Assembly: GCA_020055655.1 (NCBI GenBank)
Contig: JAIPUR010000002.1
Location: 1-64,000, forward strand
Direction of reading: 5' to 3'
Origin: Methanosarcinaceae archaeon
GTDB lineage: Archaea; Halobacteriota; Methanosarcinia; Methanosarcinales; Methanosarcinaceae
Length of the DNA stretch: 64,000 nucleotides
The notes below the pieces were generated by a model. That model was not told the DNA's origin. It saw only the letters and a program-made list of their open reading frames with translations, and did no database searches. This document shows positions 53,263 to 61,499 of the stretch, piece after piece (position 1 is the stretch's first letter; each line of letters begins with the position of its first letter). Position numbers and translations under genes: made by a program.

Positions 53263-53973
53263 TTAATTATTTGGAATCATTTGTGCGACGTTACGCTTCA
53301 CAAGTCCTTTTGCATTGGGAACCGGTAATACAACAACATCTTCCGCACATAATGTGTAACTGCGATTATCCATAGCCTTGAAAGTAGGTAGGTCTTCCAG
53401 TATTCGCACAACAACGAATTCTTCATTTATATTACTTTTGCCTATCTGTCTTTGCCCGGCAGATGTCAAACCACTTCCATTCATGGCGATTGTTCCATCG
53501 GTATAGGCATTTGTATCTGACTCAGCATCGCCTTCTTTCATGTTGCCCATATTTTCAGGGCTATTTCCTGTATTTTTTGCGAGCCTGGCAGCTTTTGGAT
53601 CCATAATTGGCTCCAATAATTTCTGGCGTGCGAGTTGTATGGTTGAAAGTATAGCTTCATAAACGTTCTTTTCTTCAGGGAGTAATTTACTCATGTCCTG
53701 AATTCCTGACTTACTTGAAAATGCAGTGGTAGTTGCGCTAATAATTGCCTTTTTGAAGCGTCTCATGAATATAACTTCAATATCTGTTAAGGCATTTTGT
53801 AGTTCATCTTCCAGCATCTTAGATTCTATCGATCTGTGGTTGCCGATCTTCTGGATCTCTTCCTCAAGCTCCTTAACATAAATAGCAACATCATCAAAAA
53901 ACCCACCTGGTAGTGATTTCAGTGATGAGCTACCTTCTTCTCTAAGTATGTTCTTAAGCTCGTTTCGATCCAT
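53263..53973 (-). CDS. GINS complex subunit (Gins51/Gins15 type)
   Basis: 236 residues. A helical A domain (residues ~1-135: MDRNELKNILREEGSSSL, LPGGFFDDVAIYVKELEEE, RRFKKAIISATT) is followed by a low-complexity linker (NTGNSPENMGNMKEG) and a C-terminal beta-rich B domain (FVVVRILEDLPTFKAMDNRSYTL, LPVPNAKGLVKRN). The A-then-B order is that of archaeal Gins51. It is part of the CMG replicative helicase. The start overlaps the 3' end of priS by 20 bp, a common archaeal pairing of primase and GINS. Confidence 0.93.
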   Translation of the reverse strand: MDRNELKNILREEGSSSLKSLPGGFFDDVAIYVKELEEEIQKIGNHRSIESKMLEDELQNALTDIEVIFMRRFKKAIISATTTAFSSKSGIQDMSKLLPEEKNVYEAILSTIQLARQKLLEPIMDPKAARLAKNTGNSPENMGNMKEGDAESDTNAYTDGTIAMNGSGLTSAGQRQIGKSNINEEFVVVRILEDLPTFKAMDNRSYTLCAEDVVVLPVPNAKGLVKRNVAQMIPNN

Positions 53974-55135
53974 ATTCGGCTACACCTCTACACATAAGGT
54001 ACACGGCTGCGTACTCGGGAACTTCCTGTATTCCTTCCTCGACCACGAAGTCATTACCTTTCATTTGCACTGCAAATGGTTTGATCACTTTTAATTTTAC
54101 CGACTTGTCACTAAAAACAATAGCATCGTTAAGGGGTTCAAAGCTCTCAAGTTCATCAATACTAAGGGCAGTAACTTTCATTCCGGATTTTCCATGTAAA
54201 GAACCCGGAAGTCTGATAAGACGTTTTATGTCAGCTGTCACAGGTTCATCAACAACGGCGGCCATTTCACCAACTCCGTGTTTGATAATAGCTGTAAGTA
54301 TATCTTTTTTTATGCCGGAAAGTCCATCAATTTTTCCCTTTTTAAGGGATGATACTTTTTTTTCGTCTTTGAAGGTATCTATAATATTTGACGCGGTTTT
54401 TTCCCCTATCCCTTTAAAACCTGTCAATATGTCAAGTCCTTCTTCCTGTTCTGCAATTGATGAAAGGTATGATATAAGGTACCTGTTGATCCGTCCTCCC
54501 CAACCTCCATCGGTTTCAGAGGGAAATACCGGGACCTTTGCAGACTCGGTTCCTGCATCACCACTGATCTCCCGATTGGAAAACACTCTTTCAAGATCAA
54601 GTCCTTTTGAGCTAACGTAGTCAACTATCTCTCTTCTTTCAGGACTTTTCAGTGACAAAACCGAAGGGTCACTAATATGGAAGTGATATCCTCTTCCACC
54701 TGAAAATACTGCGTGCACGTTACTTTCATCAAAACCAAAATCATCTAACAGAAAATCAAGCAGTTTTAAGGTCTCTCTTTTTCCCTTTTCCAGCATATCG
54801 CCATAGGAGTTTATACTTCCTGGCAAGTGGTCTGAGTCAATATCAAAGATAAGGTCTGCCTTTAGCCAGTTCTTCCCATTCATTTTAGGAGCACCGGGGT
54901 ACTCGTAATAGGCCACGGAATGGTATGCATGAGCAGGTGCAATACCTCTCATATAATCGTAAACTTCCCCCTTTGAGCCAAATTCCCTATGTCTCTTCAT
55001 GAATGTATCCTGCCCACTGGTAAACTCAATGAATCCCCATTCCCTTGATGTGAACTCAGGTGGCAGTGTCAACTCTGCCTGTGAATAGTATTCCTGGAAT
55101 TTCGATACAAGATATGCCCGTGTTCTCTCATCCAT
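53954..55135 (-). CDS. priS: DNA primase small (catalytic) subunit PriS with helix-hairpin-helix insert
   Basis: 393 residues. Catalytic acids are in LIFDIDSDHLPG (DID), and SGGRGYHFHISDP is the nucleotide-binding loop. SREWGFIEFT near residue 30 and IRLPGSLHGKSGMKV near residue 300 are also typical. Between the catalytic parts, at about 220-270, DILTGFKGIGEKTASNIIDT looks like a helix-hairpin-helix, followed by a weaker repeat LSGIKKDILTAI. Together with PriL it makes primers at the replication fork. Overlaps GINS. Confidence 0.94.
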   Translation of the reverse strand: MDERTRAYLVSKFQEYYSQAELTLPPEFTSREWGFIEFTSGQDTFMKRHREFGSKGEVYDYMRGIAPAHAYHSVAYYEYPGAPKMNGKNWLKADLIFDIDSDHLPGSINSYGDMLEKGKRETLKLLDFLLDDFGFDESNVHAVFSGGRGYHFHISDPSVLSLKSPERREIVDYVSSKGLDLERVFSNREISGDAGTESAKVPVFPSETDGGWGGRINRYLISYLSSIAEQEEGLDILTGFKGIGEKTASNIIDTFKDEKKVSSLKKGKIDGLSGIKKDILTAIIKHGVGEMAAVVDEPVTADIKRLIRLPGSLHGKSGMKVTALSIDELESFEPLNDAIVFSDKSVKLKVIKPFAVQMKGNDFVVEEGIQEVPEYAAVYLMCRGVAEYGSKRA

Positions 55136-55236
55136 TGCTAGTTTTTTTCTCCAGTGGGATAATCCCTTAGTTAAATAGTCTAATTGGACTTATTTGTCAT
55201 AAACCTTATAGTTACCATCTACATTATAGTTCTCGA

Positions 55237-57228
55237 ATGAAGCAGGAAATGACAAGTGCTGATGTGTCAGCTCTGGTATTAGAATTAAGCTCAGGTGATA
55301 GCTCACTGATAGATGCTAAGATAGGCAAGATCTACCAGCCGGTACCGGGTGAGCTACGTATGAATCTTTTCATTTTCAATAAGGGGAGGGATAACCTGGT
55401 AATCGAGGCCGGGAAGCGTGCACACATGAGTGAGCATATCCGTCCAAGTCCCAAGATCCCTCATGCATTCCCTATGCTTCTCAGAAAGCATATTATGGCC
55501 GGGCGCATCACTTTTGTCAAACAGTATGATTTTGACAGGATCATAGAGATAGGAGTTGTACGTGGCGGCATTGATACTATATTAGTAGTAGAACTATTCT
55601 CTCCGGGAAATATAGTTCTCCTAGATTCTGAACGTAAGATAATTCTGCCGATGAAACCAGTTACTTTCAAGGGCAGGCGAATTCGCAGTGGTGAAGTTTA
55701 TCAATACCCAGAAGCCCAGATAAGCCCGATAGACGCCACAGAAGGCGATCTGCAGGAAGCATTCTCATCATCGCATTCTGACGTTGTCAGAACTATTGCG
55801 AGCAGGTTCAATCTCGGTGGTGTTCTGGCGGAAGAGGTTTGTGCGCGCTCTGGTATCGATAAGAAAACAGAAGCACAGTCACTTAGCTCAGATGATGTTT
55901 CATCTATTGCATCATCCCTTAAGGATGTGTTCTCACCATTACAGAAAGGTGACTTAAGTCCATGTGTATTCAAAAAAGATATCAAAGGGCGACTGGAAGT
56001 ATTTGATGCCACGCCTTTTGAGCTTGATATATACTCTAATTATGAAAAACAATCATTCCCATCTTTTAACAAGGCTCTTGATGAGTTATTCGGCAAAAGG
56101 TCAGCTGAAGAGGTAAAGGAAGTGGTCGAGTCTGTCAAAAAGGAAAAAGTGGATGTTTTTGCGCGCAGGTTGCAAAAACAAGAGGCTGCAATCAAGAACT
56201 TTGGAAAAGATGCAGATAAACAGACACAGATCGCAGAAAAGATATATGCCTATTATGTTGAGATCGATGAAATGCTTGCTGTTCTCAATGGTGCCCGGGA
56301 TAAAGGCTATTCCTGGAATGAAATAAAGTCCATTCTGAAAAAGGCAAAGGAAACAGTTCCTGCTGCAAAGATGATAGTCAGTATAGATTCATCATCAGGC
56401 AAGGTTGTTTTTGATCTTGATGGGGTATCAGCCACCATTGATATAAGACTTACAATTCCTCAAAATGCCCAGATATTTTACGATAAAGCTAAGAAACTAG
56501 CCCGGAAAAAAGAGGGGGCACTCAAGGCAATTGAGGATACTAAACTTGCCATGCAAAAGCGTGAGAAAAAGCAAGCTAAAAGACGTAAGGTCAGTACTAA
56601 AAAGCACTGGTATAGCCGTTTCAGATGGTTCATGTCATCCGATGGATTCCTTGTGGTTGGCGGAAGGGATGCGGATACCAATGAAGATATTGTGAAGAAG
56701 TATATGGAAAAGCGTGATGTAGTATTCCATACTCAGGCTCCTGGTGCACCTATTACAGTGATCAAAACAATGGGTAAGGAAGTTCCGGAAACAACTCTCA
56801 GAGAAACAGCAGAGTTTGTAGTTTCCTATTCAAGTGTCTGGAAATCCGGGCAGTTCAGTGGAGATTGCTACTGGATAAAACCGGAACAGGTATCAAAGAC
56901 CCCGGAATCTGGTGAATATCTCAGGAAAGGTTCATTTGTCATAAGAGGCGACCGTAATTATTTCCGAGATGTGAAGGTTGGAGCTGCAATAGCTCTTGAG
57001 CTTGCTTCGGAAACCAGAGTTATCGGAGGTCCTGTTTCTGCAGTTTCAAAGAATGGACAGCATATTGTTCAAATCGTTCCCGGTAAATTCAATCAGAATG
57101 ACATTGCGAAAAAGATATACAAGATGTATGTCGAGAAACTGAAAGACATCAATTTCGTGAAGCAGATAGCTTCACCTGATAAAATTGCAATGGTGCTACC
57201 TCCTGGTGAATCAGACATTAAAGTATAG
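55237..57228 (+). CDS. rqcH: RqcH/NFACT family ribosome rescue factor
   Basis: 663 residues: NFACT-N (EMTSADVSALVLELS, DAKIGKIYQPVPGELRMNLF), a HhH region (IASRFNLGGVLAEEVCARSGID), a long coiled coil (about 285-450), and NFACT-R (KHWYSRFRWFMSSDGFLVVGGRDADTNE, HTQAPGAPITVIK). The protein binds stalled large subunits and, in bacteria and some archaea, directs alanine tailing. It lies beside pelA, another rescue factor. It ends TAG immediately followed by TAA. Confidence 0.93.
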   Translation: MKQEMTSADVSALVLELSSGDSSLIDAKIGKIYQPVPGELRMNLFIFNKGRDNLVIEAGKRAHMSEHIRPSPKIPHAFPMLLRKHIMAGRITFVKQYDFDRIIEIGVVRGGIDTILVVELFSPGNIVLLDSERKIILPMKPVTFKGRRIRSGEVYQYPEAQISPIDATEGDLQEAFSSSHSDVVRTIASRFNLGGVLAEEVCARSGIDKKTEAQSLSSDDVSSIASSLKDVFSPLQKGDLSPCVFKKDIKGRLEVFDATPFELDIYSNYEKQSFPSFNKALDELFGKRSAEEVKEVVESVKKEKVDVFARRLQKQEAAIKNFGKDADKQTQIAEKIYAYYVEIDEMLAVLNGARDKGYSWNEIKSILKKAKETVPAAKMIVSIDSSSGKVVFDLDGVSATIDIRLTIPQNAQIFYDKAKKLARKKEGALKAIEDTKLAMQKREKKQAKRRKVSTKKHWYSRFRWFMSSDGFLVVGGRDADTNEDIVKKYMEKRDVVFHTQAPGAPITVIKTMGKEVPETTLRETAEFVVSYSSVWKSGQFSGDCYWIKPEQVSKTPESGEYLRKGSFVIRGDRNYFRDVKVGAAIALELASETRVIGGPVSAVSKNGQHIVQIVPGKFNQNDIAKKIYKMYVEKLKDINFVKQIASPDKIAMVLPPGESDIKV

Positions 57229-57266
57229 TAAAATTTCAAAATCAAATCGAATCTCAGGTTGTTTTC

Positions 57267-58310
57267 ATGCGAGTGACAAAAAGATTTCTAAAAGGCAGAG
57301 AAGGTGAAATATCATTAGTAGCTGAAACTCTTGATGACCTGTGGCATTTGAAATATATCATCGAGAAAGGTGATCTTGTTTTCGCTGTAACTAAGCGGAA
57401 AGCTGAAGGTGCAAGTGACAAAATAAGACCTGAAAAAGTGGAAAAAAAGACAGTTCGCCTTGGGATACGTGTTGATGACATGGAATTCCATAAATTCTCA
57501 AATCGTCTGAGAATAGGTGGTGTCATTGAACAGGGTATGGATGTAGGTCATCACCATACTTTCAATATTGAAAAGAATGGTGATATTTCTATTACAAAAA
57601 CCTGGAAAAAAGACCAGCTTGAGCGCATAGATGAAGCAGAGGCCAGTTCCAAACGTCCAAAAGTTGTTATTTTGGCAATAGAGGAGGGAGATGCAGATAT
57701 TGGTCTTGTTCGTCATTATGGGATCGAACTCTATTCACATATAAGTCAGTCATCCGGTAAGAAGGGTGAAGCTTCCCTCAGGGAGTACTTTTTCCAGGAG
57801 ATCATTGATCAGCTTATTTATGCTGCACCTGAATCTGAAGCAATAGTTATTGCAGGCCCTGGTTTTACTAAAGATGATTTTATGAAGTATTTTGGGCACA
57901 AGGAACCAGATCTTGCTTCAAGGTCAGTTGTTGAAGATATCTCTTCAATTGGGATGTCCGGATTCCAGGAAGTTCTGCGTAGGGGTGCAGTTGACCGTAT
58001 CATGGAAGAATCGAGAATTGCACGTGAGTCTCGCCTGATGGATGAACTACTAAAAGAGATATCTACAGATGGCAAAGCAGCTTATGGGCTTGAGGACGTG
58101 AAAAAAGCTCTTGACTATGGCTCAATTGAAACTCTTCTGGTAGCAGATGAAATGATACGGCTGGAGCGTGAAAAAGGAAATATTGATCCTTTCCTTCAGG
58201 CAGTAGAACACTCACAGGGGAAGATAGTTGTTTTTAGTACTATATTTGAACCCGGCCAAAAATTGCTTGCTTTAGGTGGGATAGCAGCATTGCTGCGATT
58301 TAATATATGA
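57267..58310 (+). CDS. pelA: Pelota homologue (mRNA surveillance, no-go decay)
   Basis: 347 residues: an N-terminal Sm-like domain (MRVTKRFLKGREGEISLVAETLDDLWHLKYII, TVRLGIRVDDMEFH), a central eRF1-like domain without GGQ (VVILAIEEGDADIGLVRHYGI), and a C-terminal domain (EALVIAGPGF-type, AYGLEDVKKALDYGSIETLLVAD, VVFSTIFEPGQKLLALGGIAALLRF). It rescues ribosomes stalled on damaged mRNA together with aEF1A and ABCE1. The start follows rqcH by 38 bp. Confidence 0.96.
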   Translation: MRVTKRFLKGREGEISLVAETLDDLWHLKYIIEKGDLVFAVTKRKAEGASDKIRPEKVEKKTVRLGIRVDDMEFHKFSNRLRIGGVIEQGMDVGHHHTFNIEKNGDISITKTWKKDQLERIDEAEASSKRPKVVILAIEEGDADIGLVRHYGIELYSHISQSSGKKGEASLREYFFQEIIDQLIYAAPESEAIVIAGPGFTKDDFMKYFGHKEPDLASRSVVEDISSIGMSGFQEVLRRGAVDRIMEESRIARESRLMDELLKEISTDGKAAYGLEDVKKALDYGSIETLLVADEMIRLEREKGNIDPFLQAVEHSQGKIVVFSTIFEPGQKLLALGGIAALLRFNI

Positions 58311-58365
58311 CCTGGTAAAGCGGAATCTATCAGTAAAATAGTTAAATTTAACTTAAACTTTAAAA

Positions 58366-59241
58366 TTAGTTCTGACGGTAACTGGTCTTTTCAGTAGACT
58401 CGATATTGATGAGTTCCTTACCGTCCATATATATATGAATTACTCCGCCTGTCTCTGAGACTGTTATTGCAATAGAAACGGTGTCTCTTGTAATGGCAGC
58501 AGCAGAAACGTGTCTGCCTCCAAGACCTTTGTCAAGTTCAATACCTCTTGCATCTACATCAAGATATCTGCCGGCAGATTCCATTTTCCCTTCCTCTGAA
58601 ACAACAAAAACGCCATCTAGTTGTGCAAATTCTTTGATAGATTCCCAGTTATTCTTTTCCAGTACATCTCTTTTTTCACTGGAGTGGCCGGAATATGGGT
58701 TAAGTATCATCTGGTGTGAGCGCAATAATACCTCTTCTTCATCTCCCAATATGAATGCAGTTCCAACCTGTTTACCCTCGCGACCTGTATTTGAGATATC
58801 AAATGCTATCTTCAAAATTGCTCGCATTATGTCTGGTCTGATCCTCTCTTCACATTCTCTTAGTGATTTCACAAGTTGGTTATCTGTTAGATTATGGACA
58901 ACAATAGCATGTGAGTCCTTTGTTTCAACAAGGCCCACTACAAGTCCCTCATCAAGGTTCCCTGTCATAAATTCGATGGCAGATACATTTTCTATGTGGC
59001 TTACTTTTCCGCCTGCTTGTTGTACTACTCTGTCAGAGATCTCTTTGTTCTTGTCTTCTTTTCCTTTACTGGTAGCAACAAGGTGGTCAATGAAACTTTT
59101 TGCCCTTCGGGCAGTATGGTATATGGGGATATTTGTTTGTGGACATTCTATACTGTCATCACCGGAAATAATTATAGCAATGGCCTCAAGTTTTTCAGCA
59201 AGATCAACTGCGGCATTGACAACTATCTTGATATTATCCAT
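58366..59241 (-). CDS. dacZ: Diadenylate cyclase DacZ (c-di-AMP synthase)
   Basis: 291 residues. The N-terminal ~130 residues form the archaeal alpha/beta domain (VNAAVDLAEKLEAIAIIISGDDS, GGKVSHIENVSAIEF). The C-terminal DAC domain has LDGVFVVSEEGKMESAGRYLDV (the DGA-like motif reads DGV) and GLGGRHVSAAAITRDT (RHxSA motif). DacZ makes c-di-AMP from ATP, involved in osmotic and potassium control in archaea. Convergent with pelA; thpR diverges from its start. Confidence 0.92.
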   Translation of the reverse strand: MDNIKIVVNAAVDLAEKLEAIAIIISGDDSIECPQTNIPIYHTARRAKSFIDHLVATSKGKEDKNKEISDRVVQQAGGKVSHIENVSAIEFMTGNLDEGLVVGLVETKDSHAIVVHNLTDNQLVKSLRECEERIRPDIMRAILKIAFDISNTGREGKQVGTAFILGDEEEVLLRSHQMILNPYSGHSSEKRDVLEKNNWESIKEFAQLDGVFVVSEEGKMESAGRYLDVDARGIELDKGLGGRHVSAAAITRDTVSIAITVSETGGVIHIYMDGKELINIESTEKTSYRQN

Positions 59242-59362
59242 TATGTTCCCTCATATAAATTCAGTATTCAAAGCAGTATATATTATGTTACATTATAATT
59301 AAAACTTACTTACTATCAGCAGTAATTTATGATTTCACACTAATTGATAATAAGTGGTGATC

Positions 59363-59914
59363 ATGGTACGAACTTTCATTTCGGTCGATCTTTCAAATGA
59401 GTTTCATGAGCGTATGCTGGATATTCAGACAAAGTTCAAAAACTTCAATAGCAATTTGAAATTTGTAAACCCTTCTAATGTGCATATTACTATGAAGTTC
59501 CTTGGTGATGTGCCTGATGAAAAGCTGAATGAGATTTCAAATGCACTTGATAAGGTGTCTTTTCCTTCCTTTGATGCTACTTTTAAGGGGATTGGTGCTT
59601 TTCCGAATACGAAAGATCCTAAAGTTTTGTGGGTTGGATGCGAGGGTGCTTTTGATGAACTGTATGGATCCATCAATAAATGCCTTCATTTCCTTAAGCT
59701 CAAAAAGGATAATCATGAATTCAGTGTGCATATAACGTTTGCGAGAGTAAAATTCATTGAAAAACGACAAAAACAGCATCTTTCTCAATTACTTGAAGAG
59801 CTGGAATACCTGAAATTAGGCTCAATGCATATTGACCATTTCAGCCTTAAAAAAAGTACATTGACCCCGGAAGGTCCTTATTATAAGACTCTTCATGAGG
59901 TTAATTTAAAGTAA
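59363..59914 (+). CDS. thpR: RNA 2',3'-cyclic phosphodiesterase ThpR
   Basis: 183 residues from the ATG preceded by GGTGATC. The 2H phosphoesterase motifs are VHITMKFLG (about residue 43) and VHITFARV (about 127). RTFISVDLS at the N-terminus, VLWVGCEGA in the middle and FSLKKSTLTPEGPYY at the end are family-typical. It opens 2',3'-cyclic ends of RNA to 2'-phosphates, possibly in tRNA splicing or repair, which is pertinent with an intron-bearing tRNA nearby. Confidence 0.93.
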   Translation: MVRTFISVDLSNEFHERMLDIQTKFKNFNSNLKFVNPSNVHITMKFLGDVPDEKLNEISNALDKVSFPSFDATFKGIGAFPNTKDPKVLWVGCEGAFDELYGSINKCLHFLKLKKDNHEFSVHITFARVKFIEKRQKQHLSQLLEELEYLKLGSMHIDHFSLKKSTLTPEGPYYKTLHEVNLK

Positions 59915-59953
59915 TTTATATATGTGCCACCCTTAGAGATCTTCTCTTGAGTA

Positions 59954-60973
59954 TCAGTTGGATTCGTACTGGGAGAATCCACTGCTGCGAATTATCCTTT
60001 TATCTGGTGTTATTAAAAGACATTCCACATCTTCAATAGATTCTATCATTTCCATACCTTCATCTTCACCCATTACGAAGACAGCAGTAGCAAATGCATC
60101 AGCATCCATTGCGGTTTTTGCTATTACGGTCGCACTGATCAGATTCTGGGATGTATGTCCGGTACGTGGGTCTGCAATATGTGAGACTTTTGCTGCATCA
60201 CTGAAGTAACGTTCATAATTTCCACTTGTTGCAACTGCCATATCCTTTACATGAATGACCGTGATGGCATCACTGCTTTTATTCGGATTCTGAAGTCCTA
60301 CCTTCCATGAAGCTCCTTTTGCTTTATTTCCGATATATCTTCCATCTCCGCCAGCATTAACAAATCCGTTCTCAAAACCGTCCTGGATCAAAGATTGAAT
60401 GGCATGATCCACTGCATAGCCTTTCGCGACTCCTCCAAGTGTTATCATCATACCATCCTTGAGCGATATGTTATCATCATTGATGCTTATTTCAGAATGG
60501 TTCACAAGTAGAAGTACTTCGTCTAGCTCTTCTTGTGTTGGTGGCTGGTATGTACCACCTGGGCTGAATTTACTTTTCCAAAGATCAAGCAAAGGCAGGA
60601 TCGATATGTCAAAAGCGCCCTGGCTCTTTTCGGAGTAGTAATCAGATCTTTCAATTACATATAATATGTCAGGATTTGTATTTTGCAGGTTTCCATTTTG
60701 GTTCAGAACAGATAATTCACTTTGGTTATCATAGCTGTTCATCAACTCATTAATATAGTTTACTTTTGAAAAGGCATTTTCAATAGCATCGCTTGATTCA
60801 TTTTCGCTGAACCCTATTACTGAAATTGTCACTGTTGTGTCCATTATACTTCGTGTACTGGAGTAGCTTTCCTGTGTTTCCTGGGGTGTAGTGCATGGAA
60901 ATGGCACATAATTCATCATTATTATCAATGACAATGCCGCAACGAGCACAATAGTAACAGTTTTATAGTTCAT
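59954..60973 (-). CDS. apbE: FAD:protein FMN transferase ApbE
   Basis: 339 residues. An N-terminal signal anchor (residues ~5-24) places the enzyme outside the membrane. ApbE core: RSIMDTTVTISVIG, GAFDISILPLLDLWK, LGGVAKGYAVDHAIQSL (flavin site), VNAGGDGRYIG, SHIADPRTGHTS and MDADAFATAVFVMG (metal site). ApbE attaches FMN by a phosphoester to threonines of RnfG and RnfD. Its divergent position from the mmcA-rnf genes supports that role. The Cys near residue 27 (FPCTTP) is not a clear lipobox. Confidence 0.94.
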   Translation of the reverse strand: MNYKTVTIVLVAALSLIIMMNYVPFPCTTPQETQESYSSTRSIMDTTVTISVIGFSENESSDAIENAFSKVNYINELMNSYDNQSELSVLNQNGNLQNTNPDILYVIERSDYYSEKSQGAFDISILPLLDLWKSKFSPGGTYQPPTQEELDEVLLLVNHSEISINDDNISLKDGMMITLGGVAKGYAVDHAIQSLIQDGFENGFVNAGGDGRYIGNKAKGASWKVGLQNPNKSSDAITVIHVKDMAVATSGNYERYFSDAAKVSHIADPRTGHTSQNLISATVIAKTAMDADAFATAVFVMGEDEGMEMIESIEDVECLLITPDKRIIRSSGFSQYESN

Positions 60974-61001
60974 GGCTTATGACATGTGGTAATTAATATT
61001 T

Positions 61002-61017
61002 ATGTACCTCGGTACAT
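61002..61017. promoter_or_regulatory. Palindrome between apbE and the mmcA-rnf genes
   Basis: ATGTACC-TC-GGTACAT is a perfect 7-bp inverted repeat with a 2-nt centre, in the 103-bp region between the divergent starts (29 bp from apbE, 60 bp from the plus-strand gene). It overlaps AT-rich promoter-like sequence. A shared operator for both directions is the simplest reading (inference). Confidence 0.5.
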
Positions 61018-61076
61018 TTATAGGAATCCAAATTCCGACTTGTTTATGATTGTATTTATTGGAAGGAAGTAATTAT

Positions 61077-61481
61077 ATGAGCAATCCCAGCACAGGATCC
61101 AGTACGGGAGGTAGTTCAAGCAAGGACAAATACCTTGTTGTCGCCCTTCATCAATTAATGGAAGAACACGGTTGGAGAGGTATTGAGAAGCATTTTGGCT
61201 CTACTAAGCATCATATTATATATGTCAAATCGGGTTCTCCCCTCGATAAGATAGAGCTTAAAGCAAATGTTCTCGGCAATCACATGGATGTGGATTTTTT
61301 GGGTGTGACCCCGAAAAAAGGACTTTTGGACAAGTATCTTGATTTTAATGTTCGGGTCATCCGCAAGTCATTCGAGATTAGCAAATATGTCTCCCCAGAC
61401 CAGAAGATAATCAATGAGCAGGCTTTAAGGAACAATATAATCGTTGTTGTCAAGCAGCTCGAGGAAGCGGCGGAGGAATGA
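61077..61481 (+). CDS. Conserved-looking small cytoplasmic protein upstream of mmcA
   Basis: 134 residues from MSNPSTGSSTGGSSSK, with GGAAGGA 7 nt upstream; an earlier in-frame start lacks a ribosome-binding site. A Ser/Gly-rich N-terminal tail leads to a compact alpha/beta domain (YLVVALHQLMEEHGWRGIEKHF, HHIIYVKSGSPLDKIELKANVLG, VDFLGVTPKKGLLDKYLDFNVRVI) and a C-terminal helix. No signal peptide or cofactor motif is seen. It precedes mmcA by 18 bp and is probably co-transcribed, so it may assist Rnf assembly or regulation (inference). I do not recognise a family. Confidence 0.8.
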   Translation: MSNPSTGSSTGGSSSKDKYLVVALHQLMEEHGWRGIEKHFGSTKHHIIYVKSGSPLDKIELKANVLGNHMDVDFLGVTPKKGLLDKYLDFNVRVIRKSFEISKYVSPDQKIINEQALRNNIIVVVKQLEEAAEE

Positions 61482-61499
61482 ATGGCAGGTGAGTAATTT

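Noticed and set aside
57223-57231. TAG at the end of rqcH as another possible pyrrolysine codon
   Set aside because: TAG is followed directly by TAA and the protein already ends at a normal family length, so it is an ordinary (double) stop.
58481-59302. 273-residue plus-strand ORF antisense to dacZ
   Set aside because: Shadow of dacZ, whose catalytic motifs are clear on the minus strand; no ribosome-binding site and biased composition.
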